Made by a program: the position numbers and the translations under genes
The notes under the pieces: model-generated
Told to the model about the DNA's origin: nothing
Seen by the model: the letters and a program-made list of their open reading frames with translations, nothing else
The model's database searches: none
Assembly: GCA_030730545.1 (NCBI GenBank)
Contig: JANQUX010000388.1
Coordinates: forward strand, 1 to 7,248
Reading direction: 5' to 3'
Length of the DNA stretch: 7,248 nucleotides
From: Maribacter sp.
Lineage (GTDB): Bacteria; Bacteroidota; Bacteroidia; Flavobacteriales; Flavobacteriaceae
Shown here: positions 1 to 6,680 of the stretch, one piece after another
How positions within the stretch are numbered: position 1 is the first letter of the stretch
Layout of the letters: each line of letters starts with the position of its first letter

Positions 1-262
1 TTATTTGATTGATGAGGATTTTGATGGTACTGTCGATTATCAGATTGAGAATCCAGATTTTTCATATGTTCAGTTTAGATCAAATTTGGTGCTTAGATGG
101 GAATATGTGCCTGGTTCAGAAATCTTTTTAGTTTGGTCGCAAGGTGTAGTAGGGGCAGGAAACCCTAGTGAAACATTAGGTAAAAATTTAGATCAACAAA
201 TTTTGGGTCAGAAGAAAGATAATACGTTTTTATTGAAAGCAACGTATCGGTTTATACTGTAA
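1..262 (+). CDS. DUF5916-like outer-membrane protein, C-terminal end (5' truncated by window)
   Basis: The reading frame is open from base 2 to the TAA at 260-262, so only the last 86 residues of a larger protein are seen. The segment around FRSNLVLRWEYVPGSEI, followed by FLVWSQG, is the typical C-terminal signature of the large DUF5916 proteins of Bacteroidota. Those usually carry an N-terminal family-9 carbohydrate-binding-like domain and a long beta-rich C-terminal part presumed to sit in the outer membrane. The end, TYRFIL, alternates aromatic and hydrophobic residues as the last strand of an outer-membrane barrel does. The TTG at base 5 is internal, not a start. The specific substrate is unknown and the N-terminal domains are outside the window. 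The family call rests on motif memory only. Confidence 0.75.
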   Translation, partial: YLIDEDFDGTVDYQIENPDFSYVQFRSNLVLRWEYVPGSEIFLVWSQGVVGAGNPSETLGKNLDQQILGQKKDNTFLLKATYRFIL

Positions 263-286
263 GTACTTGTTTTTTAAAGATCACTG

Positions 287-318
287 TTTGATTAGAAATG
301 AAATAATAAGTTGATTTG
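287..318 (+). promoter_or_regulatory. candidate Bacteroidota-type promoter for the 356-862 lipoprotein
   Basis: TTTG at 287-290 is followed after 20 bases by TTGATTTG at 311-318. This fits the Bacteroidota sigma-factor pattern of TTG/TTTG near -33 and TAnnTTTG near -7, with one mismatch in the -7 element. Transcription would begin around 323-326, giving a leader of about 30 bases before the ATG at 356. That leader is A-rich (341-355) and has no Shine-Dalgarno sequence, as is usual in this phylum. The motif is short and the region AT-rich, so a chance match is possible. Confidence 0.4.
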
Positions 319-355
319 TTCGTTTTTATGGGTGTACAACAAAAAAACTAAAACA

Positions 356-862
356 ATGTATAAACATATTTTACTTAGTCTAGCAATGGCATTCGCCTTA
401 GTATCTTGTAGCTCAGACAAAGAAGATTCCACATCTGAAGACGAAATTAATAGCACTGCTATTTTAGGCACTTGGGTTGCTACTGAACTTATAATCGATA
501 ATGAAACCGCTAGTGATGACGTTAAGTTTGGCAAACAAATTTTAGATTTCCTATCTAATAAAGATTGCTATATTATTACATTACAATTTAATGAGGATCT
601 AAGTGCTACAGCTTCTAATTCTGCTAATTATGTAGAAGTTAATGCTACGGCAGATGGTTTAGATATACCTTGCCCAACAGAGACAGATACAAATGAAAGT
701 ACCTATGTCTTTGACGGAAAAACCGTAACTACGATTGATGAAAATGGCGAAGAGTTAGTTATTGGCGTAACCATTGAAGGAAATGTTATGACTGTTGATG
801 CAGCAGATCTTGATATTCCTAATTTCTCTGAAGACGGACAATTGATTTTTGTGAAGCGATAA
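356..862 (+). CDS. lipocalin-like surface lipoprotein (168 aa)
   Basis: The ATG at 356 is chosen because it starts a clean lipoprotein signal: MYKH, a hydrophobic stretch at residues 5-16, then the lipobox LVSC with the acylated Cys at 18. An in-frame TTG at 311 would put 15 polar and mixed residues before the signal. The residues after the cysteine, SSDKED, are acidic and resemble the lipoprotein export signal reported in Bacteroidota, so the protein may be displayed on the cell surface. From about residue 36 (LGTWVATELI) the protein looks like the lipocalin-like lipoproteins of flavobacteria: a G-x-W at the first strand, then alternating short strands to the C-terminus (LIFVKR). C71 and C106 could form a disulfide. 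The mature part is acidic. It has its own promoter candidate and a terminator, so is probably monocistronic. No ligand can be inferred. Confidence 0.8.
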   Translation: MYKHILLSLAMAFALVSCSSDKEDSTSEDEINSTAILGTWVATELIIDNETASDDVKFGKQILDFLSNKDCYIITLQFNEDLSATASNSANYVEVNATADGLDIPCPTETDTNESTYVFDGKTVTTIDENGEELVIGVTIEGNVMTVDAADLDIPNFSEDGQLIFVKR

Positions 863-890
863 ACAAGCTTAAATTATATTCAAAGAATTG

Positions 891-918
891 ACCCTTACAT
901 TTATTGTGAGGGTTTTTT
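891..918 (+). terminator. intrinsic terminator after the 356-862 lipoprotein gene
   Basis: A 9-bp stem (891-899 with 905-913, one G-U wobble) with the 5-base loop TTTAT is followed by a T run through 918. It lies 28 bases after the stop at 860-862. The T run overlaps the stop codon (917-919) of the convergent gene on the other strand. Read on the minus strand, the hairpin has no U tract after it, so it works mainly for the + direction. Confidence 0.8.
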
Positions 919-1228
919 ATTGCTTATAAAATTTAGCTTTTACATTTTGATGTTCAGATTGTATGGTAATCATATACAAGCCTTTCTCAAGATTAAAAAC
1001 GGGTATGTTAAGCGAGTTTCTTTTAATGTCCCATTGGTGGTAGATAATTTGGGTTCCGTAGCTATCTCTAATGCTTATAGCCGCATTCGAATCATTTTTA
1101 AGTCCTAAGACATTAATAACATTCGTTGCAGGGTTAGGAAACACTTTTACAGTACTTTCTGCATCTTGAGCGCACAAAGTTGTTGCGCTAAAAATGAAGA
1201 AAAGTGATATAAGAAAAAGACGTTTCAT
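917..1228 (-). CDS. stand-alone T9SS type A sorting-domain protein (103 aa)
   Basis: Residues 1-20 form a signal peptide (MKR, hydrophobic core LFLISLFFIFSATTL) with a likely signal peptidase I site after LCA, before Q21. The cysteine at 19 does not fit a lipobox. Nearly all the rest is a T9SS type A C-terminal sorting domain. KVFPNPATNVINV at residues 28-40 is the typical PNP-containing opening, and GLYMITI near 83-89 followed by a basic KAKFYKQ end is the typical close. Such domains normally sit at the end of long secreted enzymes or adhesins and direct export across the outer membrane and attachment. Here there is no cargo, only about 7 residues between signal peptide and domain. The ATG at 1226-1228 follows a perfect hairpin (1232-1265). 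The gene lies downstream of polA in the same direction, 96 bases after its stop. A remnant of a longer gene is possible, but the signal peptide is intact and nothing suggests decay. Confidence 0.8.
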   Translation of the reverse strand: MKRLFLISLFFIFSATTLCAQDAESTVKVFPNPATNVINVLGLKNDSNAAISIRDSYGTQIIYHQWDIKRNSLNIPVFNLEKGLYMITIQSEHQNVKAKFYKQ

Positions 1229-1231
1229 AAA

Positions 1232-1265
1232 ATATAGCGTACCTCATAGTAGAAGTACGCTATAT
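1232..1265 (-). promoter_or_regulatory. perfect 11-bp hairpin at the start codon of the T9SS gene / downstream of polA
   Basis: Arms 1232-1242 and 1255-1265 are exact reverse complements (core GTACGCTATA) around a 12-base loop. On the minus strand the stem is followed only by TTT and then the ATG at 1228-1226, so the structure would sit where a ribosome must land. It could be a weak terminator or attenuator for polA transcripts, with a short U tract of four. It could also be a translation-control element or operator for the small T9SS gene. An A/T-rich TATTTTTA upstream at about 1276-1283 resembles a -7 element, but no correctly spaced -33 TTG was found. Confidence 0.55.
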
Positions 1266-1324
1266 GCTAACGTTTTAAAAATACGTTTTCGTCTCCCTTT
1301 AAATAAACTTTAACAAAGCTTGAA

Positions 1325-4159
1325 TTAATGCGCGACCAGCCAATTCTCACCCAAGCCAACTTCAACATCTAAAGGAACTGCAATTTTATATGCATTTTCC
1401 ATTTCAGACTTAATTAGTATTTGTAATTCTTCCAATTCTGGCTTGTAAATATCGAACACCAATTCATCATGTACTTGTAAAAGCATTTTAGACTTGTAAT
1501 TGCCTTTTTCTAGTTTGTTGTGAATATTGATCATGGCGATTTTTATGATATCTGCAGCACTACCTTGTATAGGTGCGTTTACGGCATTTCGCTCTGCAGC
1601 GCCACGAACAATGGCGTTACTACCATTGATATCTTTTAAATATCTTCTTCTTCCTAAAACGGTTTGTACATAGCCATTATCACGAGCAAAATCTACTTGC
1701 TCGCTCATGTAATTTCTTAATTTAGGGTAGGTCTTATAATACGTATCTATTAGCTCTTTTGCTTCTGAACGTGATAAGTCTGTTTGGTTACTTAGGCCAA
1801 AAGCAGAAACACCATAGATAATACCAAAGTTTACGGTCTTGGCATTACTACGTTGTTCTCTAGTTACTTCTTCTAACGGAACATTAAATACTTTTGATGC
1901 CGTAGAAGCGTGAATATCCTCTCCGTTTTTAAAAGCTTCTATCATGGTGGTTTCTTCACTTAACGCTGCAATAATACGTAGCTCTATTTGCGAATAATCT
2001 GCCGCTAACAAAGTGTAATTCTCATCTCTTGGTATAAAAGCTTTTCTTACTTGTCTACCACGCTCTGTTCTAATGGGTATGTTCTGTAAATTCGGATTGT
2101 TACTACTTAAACGACCTGTTGCGGCAACGGTTTGCATATAATCTGTGTGCACTCTGCCGGTAGATGGTTCTACTTGTTCTGGCAATGCATCCACATACGT
2201 ACTCTTTAATTTTGCAAGACCTCTATAGTCCAATACATTTTGAATGATCTCGTGATCTTTAGCTAAGTAAGACAACACATCTTCTGCGGTGGAATACTGA
2301 CCTGTTTTTGTCTTTTTAGGCTTGGCTACTAATTTTAATTTATCAAAAAGTATTTCGCCTAATTGCTTGGGTGAACCAATGTTGAATTCCTCACCCGCCA
2401 CTTCATAGATTTTCTTTTCTAGATTGGCGATATCAGTGTTTAAATCTTCTGAAAGTGAATTCAAGAATTCTTCATCCAAGTTAATTCCCTCCAATTCCAT
2501 ATCTGCTAAAACACGTAATAACGGAATTTCAATATCTTGAAATAACTTTTCTGTATTTGCTTGTTTTAATTCTGGTCTAAAATGTTGTGCTAATTGATAG
2601 GTGATATCTGCGTCTTCTACCGCATATTCCGTTTGTTTTTCTAAGGGAACATCGCGCATGCTCAATTGATTCTTGCCTTTTTTACCTATAAGTTCAGTGA
2701 TCGAAACGGGAGTATAATTTAAATACGTCTCTGCCAATACATCCATATTATGACGCATATCTGGGTTAATTAGATAGTGTGCCAACATGGTATCGAACAA
2801 AGGTCCTTTTACATCAATGTTATATTTGTCTAAAACCTTAATATCATACTTGAGGTTCTGACCTATTTTTTCAATTTGCTCTGCTTCAAAGAATGGGCGT
2901 AGCTCTTCTAAAAGTGCTTGTACTTCTTCTTTTTTATCTGTGAAAGGAATGTAATATCCTTTTGTTGCCTCCCAGGAAAAAGCAATACCGACCAACTCTG
3001 CTGTCAAAGGATCTAAACCTGTAGTTTCGGTATCAAAACATACAGAGGTTTGCTGCATTAAGCTTTTTAGAAATAACTTCATTGCCATACCTAGCGCTAC
3101 ACTTTGGTACGAGTGTGCTACATCGGCAATGGTCTGCCGGCTCGAGTAATCTTTTACCGTAGCTCCAGAATCTGCGGGGCTCCCAAATAAAGAGAATTGC
3201 CCAGATCCTGCATCTTGAATTTCTTTTTTTGCCACCGGTGCACTTGTTGTTTGTGCTGGGGTTTCTTCAACTTCTGAAGAGAATAATTTTATAAACTGAT
3301 CTTTTAATCTTCTAAATTCTAGCTCTTCAAATATTTTCTGAACTTCTTCGGCATTCGGTTCAGACATTTCATAATCGCTGGCATTAAATGTAACATCGAC
3401 ATCTAAACAAATTGTCGCCAGTTTTTTAGATAGAAGTCCTAGCTCTTTATTGGCTTCTACCTTTTCCCGCATTTTACCTTTAAGCTTATCGGTATTTGCA
3501 AAGAGATTTTCCATGGAATCAAAATCTTCAATAAATTTCTTTGCTGTTTTGTCGCCAACGCCTGGTAATCCAGGGATGTTATCACTAGCATCGCCCATCA
3601 TACCTAGATAGTCAATAACCTGCTCAGGTCTTACCACACCAAAACGCTTTTGAATTTCAGGAATACCCCATATTTCAATTCCGTTACCCATTCTTGCTGG
3701 GCGGTACATAAATATATTTTCAGATACTAATTGCCCAAAATCCTTATCTGGCGTAACCATAAAAACTTTGTATTCTTCTTTTTCGGCTTGTTTTGCCAGG
3801 GTACCGATAATGTCATCTGCTTCCCATCCTTCTTTTACAACTACAGGTATATGCATCGCCTTTAATATATCTTGAATGTAGGGTATCGCTATACGAATGG
3901 AATCGGGAGTTTCGGATCTGTTGGCTTTATATTCTGGGAATAGATCGGTACGTTCTGCACTTCCTCCTTTATCAAAACAAACGGCTAAATGATCGGGTTT
4001 TTCACGACGAATAACATCGAATAAAGAATTCATGAATCCCATAATGGCAGAAGTATCCATGCCTTGAGAGTTTATTCTAGGGTTTTTTATAAGTGCGTAG
4101 TAACCGCGAAAAATTAGTGCGTATGCATCTAGCAAAAAGAGTCTTTTTTGATCTGCCAT
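1325..4159 (-). CDS. polA: DNA polymerase I with intact 5'-nuclease, proofreading and polymerase domains (944 aa)
   Basis: PolA fills gaps and removes RNA primers during Okazaki fragment maturation and excision repair. The start at 4159 (MADQKRLFLLDAYALIF) gives the usual N-terminus; an in-frame ATG at 4210 would add 17 atypical residues. The 5'-nuclease domain (about 1-290) has D11, D63, the EADD cluster at 113-116, TPDKD (136-140) and GDASDNIPGLPGVG (189-202). The 3'-5' exonuclease (about 355-540) keeps all three motifs: D376/E378 in FDTETTGL, N435/D439 in NLKYD and Y512/D516 in YAVED, so proofreading should work. The polymerase part (about 545-944) has motif A DYSQIELR (D721), motif B with K774, F778 and Y782, and motif C VHDE (H897-D898-E899). 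F778 is the position where F or Y sets dideoxynucleotide discrimination. The linker (about 295-350) is low-complexity and holds QFSLF at 321-325, like a beta-clamp-binding motif. Length is normal for Bacteroidota. Confidence 0.98.
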   Translation of the reverse strand: MADQKRLFLLDAYALIFRGYYALIKNPRINSQGMDTSAIMGFMNSLFDVIRREKPDHLAVCFDKGGSAERTDLFPEYKANRSETPDSIRIAIPYIQDILKAMHIPVVVKEGWEADDIIGTLAKQAEKEEYKVFMVTPDKDFGQLVSENIFMYRPARMGNGIEIWGIPEIQKRFGVVRPEQVIDYLGMMGDASDNIPGLPGVGDKTAKKFIEDFDSMENLFANTDKLKGKMREKVEANKELGLLSKKLATICLDVDVTFNASDYEMSEPNAEEVQKIFEELEFRRLKDQFIKLFSSEVEETPAQTTSAPVAKKEIQDAGSGQFSLFGSPADSGATVKDYSSRQTIADVAHSYQSVALGMAMKLFLKSLMQQTSVCFDTETTGLDPLTAELVGIAFSWEATKGYYIPFTDKKEEVQALLEELRPFFEAEQIEKIGQNLKYDIKVLDKYNIDVKGPLFDTMLAHYLINPDMRHNMDVLAETYLNYTPVSITELIGKKGKNQLSMRDVPLEKQTEYAVEDADITYQLAQHFRPELKQANTEKLFQDIEIPLLRVLADMELEGINLDEEFLNSLSEDLNTDIANLEKKIYEVAGEEFNIGSPKQLGEILFDKLKLVAKPKKTKTGQYSTAEDVLSYLAKDHEIIQNVLDYRGLAKLKSTYVDALPEQVEPSTGRVHTDYMQTVAATGRLSSNNPNLQNIPIRTERGRQVRKAFIPRDENYTLLAADYSQIELRIIAALSEETTMIEAFKNGEDIHASTASKVFNVPLEEVTREQRSNAKTVNFGIIYGVSAFGLSNQTDLSRSEAKELIDTYYKTYPKLRNYMSEQVDFARDNGYVQTVLGRRRYLKDINGSNAIVRGAAERNAVNAPIQGSAADIIKIAMINIHNKLEKGNYKSKMLLQVHDELVFDIYKPELEELQILIKSEMENAYKIAVPLDVEVGLGENWLVAH

Positions 4160-4198
4160 TTTTAAATATTGATTGTAAAAGGTTAAAAGTACAAATTG

Positions 4199-4241
4199 AT
4201 ACTTAAACATTAAGCGAGATTGCCTTATTGCTTAGAAGTAT
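4199..4241 (-). other. interrupted inverted repeat in the leader upstream of polA
   Basis: The 94-base gap between polA and the lipoprotein gene holds nested complementary segments: ATACTT (4199-4204) with AAGTAT (4236-4241), and inside them TAAGC (4211-4215) with GCTTA (4230-4234). Read on the minus strand this lies about 40-82 bases before the polA ATG. There is no T tract after it on either strand, so it is not a convincing terminator for the upstream lipoprotein gene. It may be a leader structure or chance. TACTTTTA and TCAATTTG nearer polA resemble -7 elements, but neither has a well-spaced -33 partner. Confidence 0.25.
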
Positions 4242-4253
4242 TGTTATTCAAAT

Positions 4254-4772
4254 TTATTTTTCAGGAGATTCATAATCCCCATATATTCTAAAATATTTAT
4301 AAACGTAATAATCAATGTTTTCCTCCTCATCATTTTCAAATTCCTTATACCTTATTTCTAAATTATCGTAGTCTACTAAATTGACTTCGAAAGGTTTGAT
4401 GTTAATTTCGGAACTATCGATAGTATTCGTTAGTCTAAAACTAAGTTTTTCAGCGGGTAATATTATCCATTTTCCATAATCACTAGTTTTTGAATCAAGT
4501 TTACAGAAATCAGTTCCCCCAGAATTATTTTCGGTTTCAAAATAATCTTCAAAGTAAAGATTACCATCTTCGAAAAGAATAAATTCTGTTTGACTTTCAC
4601 ATATGCCGGTAGAAAAATTATCTACTGAAGTACCATCTTTGAAAAAAATAATTCTTTTAGTTCCGACCCATTTACCAGCAATCTGTTCTTTAAAAGTATA
4701 TTCCTCTTCTATAGTACACCCAGAGAATAGAATCATCAGGCCGGCTAGATATAAGTGGACTGCTTTCATCAT
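4254..4772 (-). CDS. lipocalin-like lipoprotein, second gene of a two-gene unit (172 aa)
   Basis: The start is placed at the ATG at 4770-4772; the next codon (4767-4769) is also ATG and equally possible. Both give a short lipoprotein signal ending in the lipobox LFSGC (Cys 19). Longer in-frame starts up to 4844 would run inside the upstream gene and bury the signal. TIEEEY after the cysteine is acidic, as in surface-exported Bacteroidota lipoproteins. IAGKWVGTKRI at 31-41 is the G-x-W first strand of a lipocalin-like fold. Strand-like segments with a second tryptophan (YGKW, W102) follow, then an acidic, tyrosine-rich tail. C58 and C90 could pair. The 7-base gap to the upstream HExxH gene implies co-transcription and probably coupled translation, so the two products may act together in the envelope. 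The specific family and ligand are not recognised. Confidence 0.75.
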   Translation of the reverse strand: MMKAVHLYLAGLMILFSGCTIEEEYTFKEQIAGKWVGTKRIIFFKDGTSVDNFSTGICESQTEFILFEDGNLYFEDYFETENNSGGTDFCKLDSKTSDYGKWIILPAEKLSFRLTNTIDSSEINIKPFEVNLVDYDNLEIRYKEFENDEEENIDYYVYKYFRIYGDYESPEK

Positions 4773-4779
4773 TGGTATT

Positions 4780-5628
4780 TTAGAAATGGTTTGAAGAATA
4801 ATAATCAGCTTCTTTTTCCTGAAGTATGTCATAATAATCAGCACCTAATAAGTATTGTACATTGTATAAACCTAATTCTAAAGGAGCATTTAAATCTGTA
4901 TAGAAGACTTTATTGTATTTTTTAAAAAAATCACTGTTTTCTTCTAGCCTTTTAATAGGTTCTTTAACATAGGCATTGATAAAAAATGTACTGGTATATT
5001 GGTAAACATGAATAATTTCATGTGCTATAACCGTTTCTATATCAATGTTGATGTTGCGTTTAAATTGAATTGTATTAAATAAAGCGGCTCCACCTGGTTC
5101 AATATCTTTTATTTTAGGTAATTTTTTGTTTTTGAAAATGAAATGACCTGAATATATTGTTCTTTCAAAATCAAATTTTGATGTTGCAAACCCATAAATA
5201 TTACCTGAAAGTGCAAAGGGTAAAATTCGATAACGAAGTTTTTTCTCACGTTTAAAATCATATTCCAGATAATTAAAACCAAAATCTATATGCCAACGTT
5301 CCCAAAAGTTTCGGTTCGCAGCTGCGTTATATATAATGGAATTGCCTGCCGAGTTTAAAATTTTAGAAGGCCATAAATAGGCATAGTTGTCAGTTCTATG
5401 AAATTGCCTTACCAATCTTTTGCTTTCAAAGGTTAAATAACCTCCTAGAGCACCTTGATACATACCTTTTAAAAAAACCTTTGAACCCTTTTCATCAGGT
5501 TTCTTATTGATCAATGCTCCAACGCCGCCTATGATAGCTTTTGAGCCTACATTGTAGAAAGCTGCTTGTGAATCGTTTCTTTGTGGATATAAATATCCGG
5601 AAATCAATAAAATTAAAATTATCCTCAT
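4780..5628 (-). CDS. exported protein of unknown family with HExxH metallopeptidase-like motif (282 aa)
   Basis: I do not recognise this family by name. Residues 1-16 (MRIILILLISGYLYPQ) form a short secretion signal without a lipobox. A glycine-rich stretch follows (about 34-64), then strand-like segments at about 112-166 (WHIDFGFNYLEYDF, LPFALSGNIYGFA) that could pair as beta-hairpins. At 200-211 is VIAHEIIHVYQY, a good HExxH zinc-binding pattern (H203, E204, H207) in a predicted helix. Near the end, QEKEADYY (270-277) resembles the E-x-E-A-D helix that supplies the third ligand in gluzincin-like proteins such as the HELTHVVQQ family; E271 or E273 would be the candidate. This suggests a periplasmic or surface metallopeptidase, or a degenerate relative with a structural zinc site. 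It is cotranscribed with the downstream lipoprotein gene (7-base gap). A 65-base gap separates it from the upstream asparaginase. TAGTTTTT about 30 bases before the ATG is a weak -7 match. Activity is unproven. Confidence 0.7.
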   Translation of the reverse strand: MRIILILLISGYLYPQRNDSQAAFYNVGSKAIIGGVGALINKKPDEKGSKVFLKGMYQGALGGYLTFESKRLVRQFHRTDNYAYLWPSKILNSAGNSIIYNAAANRNFWERWHIDFGFNYLEYDFKREKKLRYRILPFALSGNIYGFATSKFDFERTIYSGHFIFKNKKLPKIKDIEPGGAALFNTIQFKRNINIDIETVIAHEIIHVYQYTSTFFINAYVKEPIKRLEENSDFFKKYNKVFYTDLNAPLELGLYNVQYLLGADYYDILQEKEADYYSSNHF

Positions 5629-5693
5629 GGTTGGTTTTAATGAAAATCATAAATCAAAAACTACGCCATTTGTAAGATTTTTCAGAAATAATC

Positions 5694-6680
5694 TTATTTT
5701 TTTAAATAACTACTTGAAGGGTTATTAATGTGCCCTTCTTTAGTGTAGGTTCTATAACTGAACCCAGGGTGAATACAGTAGCCACCAGTTTCTCCTTTTT
5801 TATTAATCGCGATAAACCCAATTTGAAAATCTTGCTTGTCCTTATTTTTAGCGATGATGCGTTTTACACCTTCTTCACAAGCTTCTTGTGGCGATTTGCC
5901 TTGTCGCATTAATTCTACGATTAAGAAACTACCCACTGTTCTTACCACTTCTTCGCCAACACCTGTTGCTGTAGCTCCACCAACTTCATTGTCCACGAAA
6001 AGTCCGGCTCCGATGATAGGCGAATCGCCAACCCTACCTGCCATTTTATATGCCATTCCGCTAGTGGTACAAGCACCTGCAATATCTCCATCGGCATCGA
6101 TTGCTAGCATACCAATTGTATCGTGATTTTCTATATTGATAATAGGCTTATACTGCGATGTTTTTTTCCACTCTTCCCAGGCTTGTTTCGACTCTTCAGT
6201 TAAAAGATCTGTCTTCTCAAAACCTTGTTCATAAGCAAATTGTTCAGCTCCTTTGCCGGCAAGTATTACATGTGGAGTCTCTTCCATGACTTTTCTAGCA
6301 ACCGAAATTGGGTTTGCTATATTTTGCATGGCAAGTACAGCACCACAATTACCGTCTTTGTCCATAATACAGGCATCTAAGGTAACATTGCCATCTCTAT
6401 CTGGTCTACCGCCATTACCTACTGTACTGTTGTTTAAATCGTTTTCTTCGACCATAACACCTTGGTGAACGGCATCAAGAGCATTGCCGCCTTTTTCTAA
6501 AACTTCCCATGCTTTAGCAGTCGCATTTCCAAAATCCCATGTGCAAATTGCTATCGGTATAATACCAGCTTTGCTGCTTATTTTTTCTGTAGTTTCATCT
6601 TTGAATGAAGCTAATAATGGTGCCGATACTATTCCTGCAGCTGCAGTAGTAGAATTTCTTAGAAACTTTCTTCTTTTCAT
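5694..6680 (-). CDS. Tat-exported N4-(beta-N-acetylglucosaminyl)-L-asparaginase (glycosylasparaginase, 328 aa)
   Basis: This Ntn-hydrolase cleaves the GlcNAc-asparagine bond left after Asn-linked glycoproteins are degraded. The N-terminus, MKRRKFLRNSTTAAAG then a hydrophobic stretch to about residue 24, is a twin-arginine (Tat) signal, so the enzyme is folded before export to the periplasm. The proenzyme autocleaves between D187 and T188 in the motif NHDTIGM, giving an alpha chain (about 26-187) and a beta chain starting with the catalytic T188. The binding residues of the Elizabethkingia enzyme are present at a constant offset: T206 in CTTSGMAYKM, R216 and D219 in GRVGDSP, and T239-G240 in TATG. 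W48 lies in the conserved CTWDF near the mature N-terminus. Length matches the family. The ATG at 6678-6680 starts directly with the Tat motif. It is transcribed divergently from cutC across 41 bases. Plant-type or isoaspartyl asparaginase is less likely, given the close match around the active site. Confidence 0.95.
   Translation of the reverse strand: MKRRKFLRNSTTAAAGIVSAPLLASFKDETTEKISSKAGIIPIAICTWDFGNATAKAWEVLEKGGNALDAVHQGVMVEENDLNNSTVGNGGRPDRDGNVTLDACIMDKDGNCGAVLAMQNIANPISVARKVMEETPHVILAGKGAEQFAYEQGFEKTDLLTEESKQAWEEWKKTSQYKPIINIENHDTIGMLAIDADGDIAGACTTSGMAYKMAGRVGDSPIIGAGLFVDNEVGGATATGVGEEVVRTVGSFLIVELMRQGKSPQEACEEGVKRIIAKNKDKQDFQIGFIAINKKGETGGYCIHPGFSYRTYTKEGHINNPSSSYLKK

Noticed and set aside
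263..280. AAGTACTT palindrome followed by a T run after the DUF5916-like gene
   Set aside because: An 8-base palindrome without a loop cannot form a useful terminator stem, so no terminator is called.
292..534. Minus-strand frame of 80 codons opposite the lipoprotein start
   Set aside because: It overlaps the clear lipobox gene on the other strand and its hydrophobic look comes from antisense reading.
920..1108. + strand frame of 62 codons opposite the T9SS gene
   Set aside because: Antisense to a well-supported signal peptide plus sorting domain; no recognisable protein features.
4160..4210. 17-residue N-terminal extension of PolA from the ATG at 4210
   Set aside because: The extension is not part of any PolA N-terminus I know, and the start at 4159 (MADQKRLFLLDAYAL) matches the family directly.
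4603..4794. + strand frame of 63 codons
   Set aside because: Antisense to the lipoprotein gene and lacking any signal, domain or start context.
5674..5703. Hairpin AAGATT/AATCTT followed by seven T on the + strand, overlapping the asparaginase stop codon
   Set aside because: It is oriented for + strand transcription, yet both flanking genes are on the minus strand, and the stem is only 6 bp with one G-C pair. On the minus strand there is no T tract after it. Probably chance in AT-rich DNA.
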